Assembly: GCF_002214365.1 (NCBI RefSeq)
Contig: NZ_CP014854.1
Location: 682,001-746,000 of the forward strand
Reading direction: 5' to 3'
Origin: Thermococcus celer Vu 13 = JCM 8558
Lineage (GTDB): Archaea; Methanobacteriota_B; Thermococci; Thermococcales; Thermococcaceae
DNA length: 64,000 bases
A model generated the notes under the pieces. The model saw nothing but the letters and a program-made list of their open reading frames with translations. It was not told the origin of the DNA and searched no databases. The position numbers and the translations under genes are program-made. Below, piece by piece: positions 37,899-46,044 of the stretch (the first letter of the stretch is position 1; the number at the start of each line of letters is the position of its first letter).

Positions 37899-38434
37899 CT
37901 TCCCACCAGCTTCGCTATTCTATCGGCGAGCTTTAAGTCTTCCGGCGTGTTCACGTTCAAAGCTAAAAGGGGATTGCTCAGCTCGAGGAACCGCTCCCCT
38001 TCTCCTCCGACTGCATTTAAACCCACCACCGCGTAGCCCCTGTAGGTCACGGGGTTTAAGTCTCCGGGAACCAGCTTCAGCGGAAGAACCCCGGTCAGGC
38101 TCGTCCGCCCGTCGAAGGCCCTCTTCATGGCCCGGAAATCGCCACCCTTAACGAAGGGCAGGTCCGAGGAGACGCTGATGAAGGGGCCGAGCTCGCGGAG
38201 AAGGTACGTTACATCCTCGACGTAGCCCTTCCCGGGCGTTTCCACGAAGGGAAGTCCCTCGCGGAGGCACAGCTCCCTTGTCCTTGGAGTGTTCCGCGAG
38301 AGGGCCACAAGGACTTCGTCCACCTTCCCTGCCTCGCGGTAGACCCTCAGGAGCATAGGGACTCCACCGACGCGAAGGACGGGCTTCTCCGCTCCCATCC
38401 TGCTCGACCGCCCGCCGGCCATGATGACTATCAT
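37895..38434 (-). CDS. cobY: AdoCbi-phosphate guanylyltransferase
   Basis: A 179-residue archaeal CobY, which transfers GMP from GTP to adenosylcobinamide phosphate, replacing the bacterial kinase-guanylyltransferase CobU. It has the nucleotidyltransferase signature MIVIMAGGRSSRMGAEKPVL, SSDLPFV at the metal site and the closing LNVNTPEDLKLAD. ATG 38434 is chosen over the TTG at 38443 because a TATA-like CTTTTAACACC on the minus strand (near 38455-38465) places the transcript start there, and no ribosome site is seen. It starts the cobY-small membrane protein pair. Confidence 0.93.
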   Translation of the reverse strand: MIVIMAGGRSSRMGAEKPVLRVGGVPMLLRVYREAGKVDEVLVALSRNTPRTRELCLREGLPFVETPGKGYVEDVTYLLRELGPFISVSSDLPFVKGGDFRAMKRAFDGRTSLTGVLPLKLVPGDLNPVTYRGYAVVGLNAVGGEGERFLELSNPLLALNVNTPEDLKLADRIAKLVGR

Positions 38435-38542
38435 GAGAATCAATAGGGGATAGGTGTTAAAAGGACTTCCGACTGTCGTCCGTGATTTCGCAGGGAACGC
38501 GGAAAAAGATGGAAAGAAAGAGGGTGTTCGCCCTCGTGGACT

Positions 38543-40024
38543 TCAATCCCGATGTCCCTTCCTTCTCACAGCCAGCGGCACTAAGGCCAGCAGTCCCACG
38601 AAGCCGGGCCCGCAGATTCCCGATCCGCCGCCCGTCTGGCTCTGTGGCGGATTCGTTGACTCCTCCCCGGTCTGGGACTGAGTTGGGGTCGTTGAGGACG
38701 GAGTGGAAGATGTAGAGGGCTTCCATATCGTCTTCAGGTTAACGCTGGTGTCGTGAACCTCACATCCCACCTCACCGGCCCCCGCCGTTCCTTCCCCTGC
38801 GGGGCCACTCGCGGGCGTGACGGCGGGATGGGCATCGTGGATCTTGAGTCCCGCATCGTGCCATCCTTCTTTCTCTGAGTAAGCAGAGGCGGTTGCGACG
38901 TCGAACCTCGCAACGACGAGACCGTCCGTTCCCGGCGCCACGAGTGCCACGCTTCCATCGGGGGCCATCTTCACGTCGGTCCACGCTATCACGTCGGGAT
39001 CGGGGGCAAAGTTCCAGTAGCCGCGTTTGGCCCACTTCAGTTTCCCGTCCGGCGAGAGGAGGAAGAGGTAGCTCCCGGACACCAGAACGTCCCCGTTTTT
39101 GGTGATGACAAGAGATGTGGCGTCGTTGTCGTAACCTTCCACCCCCAGGGCCTTCGCCCACTCGACGCTTCCGTTTCCGTCGAGCTTCATTATCAGGGCG
39201 TCGTTAAAGCTGTCCTCTTCGCTCACTCCTCCGACTATTATCCCGCCGTCGGGGGCGATGGCGATGGAGTAGGCCTCGTCGAAGTCCTCTTTGCCGTAGG
39301 CCTTTCCCCACTTTAGGTTTCCCTCGGGATCGAGGCGGAGAACCCAGAAATCGTAATAACCCGCTCCGAAGTTGGTGGTTCCCCCCGCGACCACGATGTC
39401 CCCGTTTGGAGCCACCGCAACCGCCCAGGCCACGTCGTTGTCCCTTCCGCCGTATACCTTCTGCCACCGGATGTTGCCATCCGGATCCAGGCGGGCCACC
39501 CACACGTCGGTGGTTCCGCCCCCGCTGGGGGAGTTGGTGGAGCCTGCAACCACGATGTCCCCGTCCGGGGTAAGCGCAACGGCGTTAGCGTAGTACGCGT
39601 ATTTCTCACCGTATATCCTCTGCCATTTGACGTTCCCGTCCCCGTCCAGGCGAAGGAGCAACGCATGGTCGGCCTCGCCGAAGCTTCTGGTCCAGCCCGC
39701 GGCTACGATGTCCCCATCGGGAGAGACCGCGAGCCCCTCCACCTCATCCCACATACCGCCACCGCAGGTCTTTTGCCACCTCACCGCGCCGTTTTTATCA
39801 AGCCTCAGTATCCAGGCGTCTCCATCGCCGGCCCCGAAGTTCTGGGTATAGCCGCCGATGACCACGTCACCGTTTGGGGCGACCGCAACGGCCCAGGGAC
39901 TGTCGTAGCTCTCTCCGCCGTAGAGCTTTGCCCAGTAGTTCAATTCTCCAGCCGTCGCACCGGGCAGTGCGAGGGCGAGGAAAACCAGGAGGGTAACCAG
40001 CACGAAGGGGGTTGACTTTCTCAT
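38543..40024 (-). CDS. Secreted beta-propeller protein with CGP-CTERM tail
   Basis: A 493-residue exported protein. A signal peptide (MRKSTPFVLVTLLVFLALAL) is followed by six or seven repeats of about 50 residues with the pattern AVAVAPNGDVVIGGYT and W-X-LRLDKNGAVRWQK, the layout of an SBBP-type beta-propeller. A Ser/Thr/Gln-rich linker follows (about residues 430-465). It ends GICGPGFVGLLALVPLAV plus a basic tail: the CGP-CTERM signal, found in Thermococcales, in which Cys is thought to be lipid-linked after cleavage. Probably a surface protein; ligand unknown. ATG 40024 has GGTGGGTCGAT before it. The gap to cobS holds promoter elements and a small TGAGAG/CTCTCA hairpin. Confidence 0.88.
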   Translation of the reverse strand: MRKSTPFVLVTLLVFLALALPGATAGELNYWAKLYGGESYDSPWAVAVAPNGDVVIGGYTQNFGAGDGDAWILRLDKNGAVRWQKTCGGGMWDEVEGLAVSPDGDIVAAGWTRSFGEADHALLLRLDGDGNVKWQRIYGEKYAYYANAVALTPDGDIVVAGSTNSPSGGGTTDVWVARLDPDGNIRWQKVYGGRDNDVAWAVAVAPNGDIVVAGGTTNFGAGYYDFWVLRLDPEGNLKWGKAYGKEDFDEAYSIAIAPDGGIIVGGVSEEDSFNDALIMKLDGNGSVEWAKALGVEGYDNDATSLVITKNGDVLVSGSYLFLLSPDGKLKWAKRGYWNFAPDPDVIAWTDVKMAPDGSVALVAPGTDGLVVARFDVATASAYSEKEGWHDAGLKIHDAHPAVTPASGPAGEGTAGAGEVGCEVHDTSVNLKTIWKPSTSSTPSSTTPTQSQTGEESTNPPQSQTGGGSGICGPGFVGLLALVPLAVRRKGHRD

Positions 40025-40244
40025 ATCGACCCACCTCACATCGGATCTGCCAAAAACGAAAGGTTGCGTCTTCCCGTTCTCGATCTTTAAATCACCGAGT
40101 TGAGTTGGGCTCTAAGTTAATCAATCCGCGTTGATTCTATAAAAACGTTGTACTTCGCTACAATCCCGTTTGAAGTGAGAGATCCCTACTCTCATTAAAA
40201 CCGAAAACACCGGTTGGATATGGCGAGCCATTCGGGAGGCAGTG

Positions 40245-40946
40245 TTACCCACCCAGGTAAGCCCACGCGAAGGCCATCCCGATGAGCGCTCCGGCCCTCG
40301 CCACCTCTGCAGTCGCTCCGAGGCAGTCGCCGTTCAGACCCCCAAAGTTTCTCAGGGACAGGTGGACGACGTAACCACCCGTTAAGAGTCCGAAGAGCGA
40401 GGAGAGCGAGAGGGGGTTGTAGATGACCGGCGGGAGGAGCAAGGAGACGTAAAGAAGGGTTCCGATGGAGAGCTGTTTTCTGTTCATCCCTTCCATGAAG
40501 TAGGCCCCTAAACCGTTTCCGAGGGGTTTTTTGGTTGCCATTGCCAAGAGGGTGGCGAACTTGGAGTTCAGCTCCGCCAGGAAGAGACCGTAGAACGGGA
40601 GGAAGGGGAGCGCGTAAACCTGCAGGAGGAGAACCGTCACCACGGCGAAAACACCGGCTATCCCTGTGTTAAGGTCCTTCATGGCCCTTACCTTCCTCTC
40701 GCGGTCTCCCTTGACCATTATCCCGTCGGCCCAGTCCGCCAGGCCGTCGAGGTGGAGGAGGCCGATGGTGAGGTAGAGTGCCAAAACCGCCAGGATGTTC
40801 GAGAGGGGGAGCCTCATATAGAGGATGAGCGTTGGGAGGGCGGAGCTCACCAGGGAGATAAGTGGGAAGCTCCAGAGCTCCCTTCGGGCCATCTCGAAGT
40901 CGCCCTCAACGGGCACCCGCGTCATGAAGGGCAGGACGTTTCTCAT
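40245..40946 (-). CDS. cobS: Adenosylcobinamide-GDP ribazoletransferase
   Basis: A 233-residue integral membrane enzyme that joins adenosylcobinamide-GDP with alpha-ribazole phosphate to close the nucleotide loop. Family marks are the start FMTRVPVEG, the metal-binding [25 protein letters not shown] and [13 protein letters not shown]. About six to seven hydrophobic helices are visible. Its first 41 bases overlap the end of cobZ, and the product of CobS is the substrate of the phosphatase CobZ, so the overlap brings consecutive pathway steps into one transcript (dph6-like, cobZ, cobS). Confidence 0.95.
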   Translation of the reverse strand: MRNVLPFMTRVPVEGDFEMARRELWSFPLISLVSSALPTLILYMRLPLSNILAVLALYLTIGLLHLDGLADWADGIMVKGDRERKVRAMKDLNTGIAGVFAVVTVLLLQVYALPFLPFYGLFLAELNSKFATLLAMATKKPLGNGLGAYFMEGMNRKQLSIGTLLYVSLLLPPVIYNPLSLSSLFGLLTGGYVVHLSLRNFGGLNGDCLGATAEVARAGALIGMAFAWAYLGG

Positions 40947-41358
40947 ACCAATCCCCCGAAAGGAGCCTCGTCATGCACCCCGCTATGAAGCCGCCGATGG
41001 CGTCGTCCAGGAAGGGCGGGAGCTCCGCCAGGATCCCCGGTTTTCTGGTGTCGTAGTAGAAGAAGTTGAAGAGCGCCATCTTCCCGCCCACGTACTCCGC
41101 TATGTCTATCCCGATGAGCTCGTCCGCCACGAGGTTAACCGGATCGCCCTCGACCTCGAAGCTCTCCTCGAGGAGGAGCGCCGCCATCAGGAGGGACTGG
41201 ACGTTTACATCCTCGAGATAGCGGAGCATCGTCTCCCTCAGCGATTCCCTTACCCCATCTGGATTCTCGCCGATGTAGAGCTCCATCGCGGCGTCGAGCA
41301 TTCTCTCGAGGGTTACGCCGGCGGATTCGAGTTTCGCGAGGATCTCCTCAACCTTCAT
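40906..41358 (-). CDS. cobZ: Alpha-ribazole-5'-phosphate phosphatase
   Basis: A 150-residue CobZ of the PgpA-like fold, which removes the phosphate left by CobS and takes the place of bacterial CobC in archaea. The conserved core [27 protein letters not shown] and [14 protein letters not shown] is evident, with the Asp and Glu residues of the metal site. The start ATG 41358 forms an ATGA overlap with the preceding Dph6-like gene; the much longer frame upstream is just a shadow of that gene. Its end runs 41 bases into cobS. Identification rests on similarity to methanogen CobZ as remembered and on the cob context. Confidence 0.9.
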   Translation of the reverse strand: MKVEEILAKLESAGVTLERMLDAAMELYIGENPDGVRESLRETMLRYLEDVNVQSLLMAALLLEESFEVEGDPVNLVADELIGIDIAEYVGGKMALFNFFYYDTRKPGILAELPPFLDDAIGGFIAGCMTRLLSGDWYEKRPALHDAGAR

Positions 41359-42014
41359 CCTCTCACCAGCTCGAACTTCAGCCAGTGATACGTCTCGCTC
41401 TCGCGCCTCTCCTTGGCCCTCAGCCCAAAGCTCCCCCCAAAGAGTGGACACCTCAGAACGACCGTGTGGAACTCGGCGAACTCCCCGACGGGGTCGATGC
41501 CCGGGTTCGCCTCGAGGAACCGCTCTAAATCCCCAACCGAGCGGAAGGTGTAGCCGAGCCATTCTTTTGAGAGCTTCTTCCTGTTGACGGCGATTATCGC
41601 GTACTCGAACCCTTCGTTGAGCATCTCCCCCGCGAGCTCGAGCGTGTCCCGGCCCCAGAGCGGCTCCAGAGCCTCGACGCCCGCCCTCTTCGCCAGCTTC
41701 TCCACCCACCTCAGGTGGTCCTCGAGCAGAACGTCACCCGCGATGAGGTAATCGACGCCGAGCGAGGCTATGAACTCCGCTAAAGCTTCGCTCCCCCTTG
41801 CCATGTCAAAAACAAGAAGCTCCTTTCCCATAGCCCGGGCGAGTTTCTCCAGCTCGCTCAGGTTCTCGTAGTGAGGCGAGAGCCCTATGGTCGTCCTGAG
41901 GACGAGCAGGTATGGAACTGTTATCCCTTCCTTCTCGGCCAGGTGGGTCGCGTAGAGCCCGTCCTTGCCGCCCGAGAAGAAGGCGACGCCCCTTGAATTT
42001 CCGTCGGTTTCCAT
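41355..42014 (-). CDS. dph6: PP-loop ATPase, diphthine-ammonia ligase-like
   Basis: A 219-residue member of the adenine-nucleotide alpha-hydrolase (PP-loop) superfamily in the Dph6 group. The ATP loop is FFSGGKDGLYATHLA, followed by EALEPLWGRDTLEL and the C-terminal GEFAEFHTVVLRCPLFGG. Dph6 amidates diphthine on elongation factor 2 in the last step of diphthamide synthesis. The gene is the first of an operon with cobZ and cobS, a coupling with no known reason, so a cobamide-related role of this copy cannot be excluded. GGTGGTCGA precedes the ATG. Divergent from the uracil-DNA glycosylase homologue. Confidence 0.82.
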   Translation of the reverse strand: METDGNSRGVAFFSGGKDGLYATHLAEKEGITVPYLLVLRTTIGLSPHYENLSELEKLARAMGKELLVFDMARGSEALAEFIASLGVDYLIAGDVLLEDHLRWVEKLAKRAGVEALEPLWGRDTLELAGEMLNEGFEYAIIAVNRKKLSKEWLGYTFRSVGDLERFLEANPGIDPVGEFAEFHTVVLRCPLFGGSFGLRAKERRESETYHWLKFELVRG

Positions 42015-42056
42015 TCGACCACCAAACCTATAAAGGCCATGGACTTTTTATCCATT

Positions 42057-42803
42057 ATGTTCCTCAGTTTCAGAAAGCTCCGGAGAATCGGCGGAGTTTA
42101 CCTAAACCCCGACAATCTCAGGGTTATGCCCCTGGCCATCAGGGACTGGAGGGACTTTCTGGCTCTGGACGAGAAGACCTACGGGACCTACGCGAGAACG
42201 ATATACAACCCGCGGGAGCGCTTCCTCGTCGTTAGCGAGGGGGACAGAAGAACCGCGGAGGAACTCGAGTCCCTCTACCGGGAGTTCCTGAGGGAGCCAC
42301 TGAGGTTCTGCCGCAGGGAGTACCACGAGTACCAGCTCGAGATTGGAGAGTTCGAGGGACTGCCCTTTGCCAGCGGCTGGGCGGGTTCCGGCGTCGTTCT
42401 AATCGGCGAGGCACCCGGGAGGAAAGGCTGTGGGAAGACGGGGATACCCTTCTACCGGGACGCATCCGGCATGCTCCTCAGGAAGACGCTCTTCGCCCTG
42501 GGCGTCAACCCGGACTTCGTCTACATAACCAACGTCGTGAAGTGCAACCCGCCGGGCAACAGGCTGAGGGGCTTCGGGGAGGGAGCGCTTGAGCTCCTTC
42601 GGCGGGAGCTGGAGATCGTGGGGCCGAAGGCCATCTTCGCCGTCGGGAAGACCGCGGAGAAGGCCATGAAACGGCTCGGCTTCGGGTTCACCTACCTGCA
42701 CCATCCCGCCTGGTACGTGCGGAGGGGTGTAAGGGAACCGAACGGGGAGCTCGTTGAGGAATACTCAGCGGTTAAGGAGGTTTTCGGGGAATGGAAGCTT
42801 TAG
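42057..42803 (+). CDS. Uracil-DNA glycosylase superfamily protein
   Basis: About 248 residues. The C-terminal two-thirds carry the superfamily motifs [11 protein letters not shown] (motif 1), [27 protein letters not shown] and LHHPAWYV (motif 2), close to family 4 enzymes that remove uracil from DNA. The cysteines of the family 4 Fe-S cluster are only partly recognisable (for example in FCRREY, GCGKTG and VKCNPP), so cluster binding is uncertain. The first 100 residues are an extra domain I do not recognise. TATA CCTATAAAGG at 42028-42037 points to a leaderless ATG at 42057, six codons inside the longest frame. It overlaps cbiB by 13 bases. Confidence 0.82.
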   Translation: MFLSFRKLRRIGGVYLNPDNLRVMPLAIRDWRDFLALDEKTYGTYARTIYNPRERFLVVSEGDRRTAEELESLYREFLREPLRFCRREYHEYQLEIGEFEGLPFASGWAGSGVVLIGEAPGRKGCGKTGIPFYRDASGMLLRKTLFALGVNPDFVYITNVVKCNPPGNRLRGFGEGALELLRRELEIVGPKAIFAVGKTAEKAMKRLGFGFTYLHHPAWYVRRGVREPNGELVEEYSAVKEVFGEWKL

Positions 42804-43672
42804 TCGTCTTTGCCCTCGCGCTCCTCTGGGACCTGCTCCTGGGCGAACCGCCCTCTTTGGTCCACCCGGTAGTGTGGTACGGCAAAATAGTGGGCTTTCT
42901 CGATAAGCGATGGAGGAGGGGCCCGCTCCCGGACTTCTTTGCGGGAACCCTGCTGACGCTGGTTGTGGTGGCCTTCGCGCTCGCCCTCTCGCTTCTGCCG
43001 TTCCGCCTTCCCCCTCCGCTCAGCTACGCGTTGGCGCTCTACTTCCTCAAGAGCTCCTTCGCGGTAAGGAGTCTCCACGAGCACGTGGCGAGGACGGTAA
43101 CGGACGACCTCGGCGAGAAGAGAAAGGCCGTCTCGATGATAGTGAGCAGGAACACGAGGGAGCTCGATGAAACTCATTTAAACTCGGCGGCGATAGAGAG
43201 CCTCGCGGAGAACCTGAACGACTCGGTCGTCGCCCCGCTGTTCTACTTCCTTCTCCTCGGCCTTCCCGGGGCCATGGTCTACCGGGCCGTTAACACGCTC
43301 GACGCCATGATCGGCTACAGGAACGAGCGTTACGAGTTCTTCGGCAAGTTCGCTGCGAGGCTGGACGACGTCCTCAACTTCATCCCGGCCCGCCTGACGG
43401 TTCTCCTCTACCTGCCCTTAGGCTGGAGGAGGGTTCTCGGGCATTACCGCCTCGCCCGCTTTAAGATCAACTCGGACAAGCCCATCGCCGCCATGGGCGC
43501 CGTTCTGGGCGTCATGCTCGAAAAACGTGGAGTCTATCGCTTTCCCGGGCGGGAACCGACCAACGACGACATAAAGCTGGCGTTGAGGGTTTACAGGATT
43601 GTTGTTGCAGAATGGATCCTCATCGTCGCTTCAATCATCGCAACGGGGGTGTGTCCATGCTTGAACCTTTGA
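42791..43672 (+). CDS. cbiB: Adenosylcobinamide-phosphate synthase
   Basis: A 293-residue membrane enzyme that joins adenosylcobyric acid to aminopropanol phosphate. It has the family start [21 protein letters not shown], the core [19 protein letters not shown] with [18 protein letters not shown], and [15 protein letters not shown]. Four or five hydrophobic helices are evident. In cobinamide salvage it rebuilds the side chain after CbiZ has removed the foreign one. It overlaps the glycosylase gene upstream by 13 bases and cobD downstream by 16, so the three are one operon. The glycosylase has no evident link to cobalamin. Confidence 0.96.
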   Translation: MEALVVFALALLWDLLLGEPPSLVHPVVWYGKIVGFLDKRWRRGPLPDFFAGTLLTLVVVAFALALSLLPFRLPPPLSYALALYFLKSSFAVRSLHEHVARTVTDDLGEKRKAVSMIVSRNTRELDETHLNSAAIESLAENLNDSVVAPLFYFLLLGLPGAMVYRAVNTLDAMIGYRNERYEFFGKFAARLDDVLNFIPARLTVLLYLPLGWRRVLGHYRLARFKINSDKPIAAMGAVLGVMLEKRGVYRFPGREPTNDDIKLALRVYRIVVAEWILIVASIIATGVCPCLNL

Positions 43673-44670
43673 GATTCTCGACCTACCACGGGGGTGCGAG
43701 GGAGGAGGGTTTACTCGACTTCTCTGCCTCACTGAACCCCTACGAACCCGAATGGCTCGGGGAAATGTTCGAACGCGCCGGGGAGATAAGCAACCGCTAC
43801 CCCTACTACGAAAGCCTTGAGAGGGAGCTCGAGGCACTCGTCGGCGAACCGCTGACAGTGACGGCCGGTATCACCGAGGCGCTCTATCTCCTCGGCATAC
43901 TAACCTTCGCGCGCGGGGGCTTCAAGAAGGCGATAATCCCGCGCCACACCTACGGCGAGTACGAGAGGGTCGCGAGGCTTTTTGGGGCGGAGGTCGTCAG
44001 GGGACCCAACGAACCGGGGGAACTGGCGGGGCTCGTCGAGGATGAATCCGTGGTCTTCTTCTGCAACCCCAACAACCCTGACGGGAGGTTTTACAGGGTT
44101 AAAGAGCTCAAACCGCTCCTCGACGCGGTGGAGGAGGAAAACGCTCTCCTCGTTCTGGACGAGGCCTTCATAGACTTCGTTCGGAGGCCGGAGAGCCCGG
44201 AGGGAGATAAAATAGTCAAGCTGAGGACCTTCACCAAGAGCTACGGCCTGCCAGGGATAAGGGTCGGTTACGTCGTGGGCTTTAAGGGGGCATTTAGAAG
44301 CGTGAGGATGCCCTGGGGCATAGGCTCAGCGGGCGCGGCCTTCCTTGAGTTTCTCCTCAGGGACGGCTTCGAGCACCTGCGGAGGACGATGCCGCTGATA
44401 TGGCGCGAGAAGGAGAGGCTTGAACGGGCCCTCGGGGTTGGGAGCGACGCCAACTTCTTCGTCAAGCGCGTTGGGGACGCGAAAAGGTTCGTCGAGGCCA
44501 TGAAGGAGAGGGGCATCCTCGTGAGGGACTGCGGGAGCTTCGGTCTGCACGAGTTCGTCCGCTTCTCGGTCAGGAAGCCGGAGGAGAATGAGGTGCTCAT
44601 CGAGGCGTTTCGGGAAGTTGAGAACGTCTTTGAGCAGGAGCGGGGAAATTACAGAAAGTCATTTAGATAA
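43657..44670 (+). CDS. cobD: L-threonine-O-3-phosphate decarboxylase
   Basis: A 337-residue PLP-dependent fold-type I decarboxylase that makes aminopropanol phosphate for CbiB. Visible features are the histidinol-phosphate-aminotransferase-like start [34 protein letters not shown], and the PLP-binding Lys in [16 protein letters not shown]. Histidinol-phosphate aminotransferase is the closest alternative, but the SxN start, size and cbiB overlap favour CobD. ATG 43657 is preceded by GGGGGTG; the frame is open 15 codons further but only inside cbiB. The stop is followed by 180 AT-rich bases before the next gene. Confidence 0.92.
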   Translation: MLEPLRFSTYHGGAREEGLLDFSASLNPYEPEWLGEMFERAGEISNRYPYYESLERELEALVGEPLTVTAGITEALYLLGILTFARGGFKKAIIPRHTYGEYERVARLFGAEVVRGPNEPGELAGLVEDESVVFFCNPNNPDGRFYRVKELKPLLDAVEEENALLVLDEAFIDFVRRPESPEGDKIVKLRTFTKSYGLPGIRVGYVVGFKGAFRSVRMPWGIGSAGAAFLEFLLRDGFEHLRRTMPLIWREKERLERALGVGSDANFFVKRVGDAKRFVEAMKERGILVRDCGSFGLHEFVRFSVRKPEENEVLIEAFREVENVFEQERGNYRKSFR

Positions 44671-44817
44671 TTTGACTTAGGTTAGTCTAAAAATCGTTGG
44701 TGTTATTTTCGAATTTATGGGGCTGAAGGATTGAGGTAAGTTCCTTTAAGCAGAGCTAAGGAGTACTTTAGATCACAACTGATCGATAACTTGAAGTAAT
44801 CGATGGGCAAATAATTT

Positions 44818-44847
44818 GAAGGAGGTTTAAATTAGAAGGAGGTTTAA
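44818..44847 (+). repeat. Tandem 13-base repeat with ribosome sites
   Basis: GAAGGAGGTTTAA occurs twice, at 44818-44830 and 44835-44847. Each contains a perfect GGAGGT. The second copy is well placed 7 bases before GTG 44851; the first leads to no start codon. The surrounding 44671-44850 gap is otherwise AT-rich, with no gene. Confidence 0.6.
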
Positions 44848-44850
44848 CCG

Positions 44851-45402
44851 GTGTACGAGGACTTCACCGTGCCCAGCAGACTCCTGCTCCTCTCCTTTGC
44901 ACCTATTAGGGACCACGAGGGAGTGATCCACTCGGGGGAGGCGGTCTTCCTCGTGGAGCCGCTGAACGTGAGGGTAAGCGTTTTCGTCCCGCTGGGGGAG
45001 CAGGCAGAGGAAATCTCAAAACTCGAGGGTCGATACGTGGATATGGACATCGAGCCGCTGGGTTTTAAGGCTTTTAACGCAGAGAACCCCGGGAAACCGC
45101 TCATAGCCCGGGAACCGCCGGATTCCGAAACCGGTGCGGAGCGCTACCGCCTCGTGGGTCTCTTCAGGATCTTCGAGCCCGAGGGAGGAATATTCGAATG
45201 CGGGAATCTCAGGTTCCCCCTCTACGGGCAGATGGAGGCCCGGAACGGGAGGAGGTTTTTCATACGGGATGCCCTCAGGATAGACATCTCCGAAGTGGAC
45301 TGGCTCGAGAGGCTGGAGCCCGATACAAGGCCCGCGAAGAGCGTGTGGGTCGAGCTCAGGAGGGTCAGGTTCTACGGTTACCTGATGGAAGGGGAGGGGT
45401 GA
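44851..45402 (+). CDS. Hypothetical protein, tandem paralogue A
   Basis: A 183-residue soluble protein of unknown function. It starts with GTG behind a strong GGAGGT. The sequence suggests a beta-barrel: LLLLSFAPIRDHEGVIHSGE, then AVFLVEPLNVRVSVFVP, then YRLVGLFRIFEPEGG and FECGNLRFPLYG. The next gene encodes a shorter relative sharing SGEAVFLVEP, the Y-V-D strand and the LECGNLRF strand, so the two arose by duplication. Compared with its neighbour it has an extra C-terminal segment of about 40 residues. No catalytic residues can be recognised. OB-like binding of nucleic acid is one possibility only. Confidence 0.75.
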   Translation: MYEDFTVPSRLLLLSFAPIRDHEGVIHSGEAVFLVEPLNVRVSVFVPLGEQAEEISKLEGRYVDMDIEPLGFKAFNAENPGKPLIAREPPDSETGAERYRLVGLFRIFEPEGGIFECGNLRFPLYGQMEARNGRRFFIRDALRIDISEVDWLERLEPDTRPAKSVWVELRRVRFYGYLMEGEG

Positions 45403-45409
45403 CGGAGGC

Positions 45410-45841
45410 GTGGACGCTGTGATAAGCAGGCTCAAACTGCTCTCTCTACACCCCTTCACCGATTACAGGGGGATGGTTCACTCGGGGGAGGCGGTCTTCC
45501 TCGTGGAACCGGTTGGGAAGGCGATGGTGATTTTCGTTCCCGATTCAAGGGACGTTTTGAGGCTCGTTGGCCGGGAGAACTCGTACGTGGACGTGATTAT
45601 CGATCTACAGTACTCCCGGGCCACGAGACCCGCGCGAGAAAGGAGGTTCGAGATAGAGGAAGAACCACGGAACGGGGGCCTTCCGAAGTACCGGGTCGTT
45701 GGGCGCTTCAAAAAGGTCGAGGGGAACTGCGGGGTGCTCGAGTGCGGGAACCTGCGGTTCGAGAAGTGCTTCGACGGCGGGGGCGGATGGGTCGAGGAGG
45801 TGGGGGCCCTGTTCTACGCCCATCTGCCGGGGGAGGATTGA
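45410..45841 (+). CDS. Hypothetical protein, tandem paralogue B
   Basis: A 143-residue paralogue of the preceding protein, separated by 7 bases and clearly in the same operon. It shares HSGEAVFLVEP, the YVDVIIDL strand, YRVVGRFKKVEG and LECGNLRF with copy A. A 29-base stretch (44929-44957 and 45479-45507) is identical at the DNA level, more than protein conservation requires. The start GTG 45410 follows the upstream stop closely; GTG 45419 is possible too. Function is unknown. A short inverted repeat GGCAGGG/CCCTGCC (45844-45850 with 45870-45876) follows the stop. Confidence 0.72.
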   Translation: MDAVISRLKLLSLHPFTDYRGMVHSGEAVFLVEPVGKAMVIFVPDSRDVLRLVGRENSYVDVIIDLQYSRATRPARERRFEIEEEPRNGGLPKYRVVGRFKKVEGNCGVLECGNLRFEKCFDGGGGWVEEVGALFYAHLPGED

Positions 45842-45859
45842 AAGGCAGGGCACCCCAAA

Positions 45860-45868
45860 CTTTTTAAA
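45860..45868 (+). promoter_or_regulatory. TATA box for candidate RNA before valS
   Basis: CTTTTTAAA preceded by CCCCAAA lies about 120 bases upstream of a separate TATA for valS. Archaeal spacing predicts a transcript start near 45886-45890, three bases before a 9-bp closing stem. Confidence 0.5.
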
Positions 45869-45887
45869 CCCCTGCCCACTTCTATAC

Positions 45888-45980
45888 GCTGGTGGTGCCT
45901 ATCGTCCACCGTAACGCCGATTCCGACCCTTAGTTTCGCGTTCCGCGCTTCTCGGTTAGCCCGCGCTCCGGCACCGCCAT
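45888..45980 (+). ncRNA. Candidate structured RNA upstream of valS
   Basis: An 88-base segment closed by the 9-bp stem GGTGGTGCC (45891-45899) with GGCACCGCC (45970-45978), which has one G-U pair only if read on the plus strand. Inside are TAAC/GTTA, CCGA/TCGG and CGCG-TTC-CGCG pairings that nest. It has its own TATA box and no reading frame longer than a 13-codon GTG frame (45893-45934, ending CCT TAG). It lacks a tRNA T-arm, C/D boxes and a clear ACA box, so it belongs to no class I know. It may be a small RNA or a valS regulatory leader. Confidence 0.4.
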
Positions 45981-45988
45981 CGCCAAGG

Positions 45989-45997
45989 TTTTTAAAA
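45989..45997 (+). promoter_or_regulatory. TATA box of valS
   Basis: TTTTTAAAA lies about 50 bases before the valS ATG, giving a leader near 25 bases that contains GAGAGGTGG just before the start. Confidence 0.6.
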
Positions 45998-46044
45998 GTC
46001 CCTTCTGAGGTTAGTCCATCTTCAGAAAACGGAGAGGTGGTAAC

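Noticed and set aside
40140-40215. CRISPR-like repeat near GTTTGAAGTGAGAG
   Set aside because: Only a single short hairpin is present; there are no spaced direct repeats anywhere in the window.
45888-45980. Candidate RNA before valS as a tRNA or T-box
   Set aside because: No T arm, no anticodon arm and no CCA; T-boxes are not expected in archaea.
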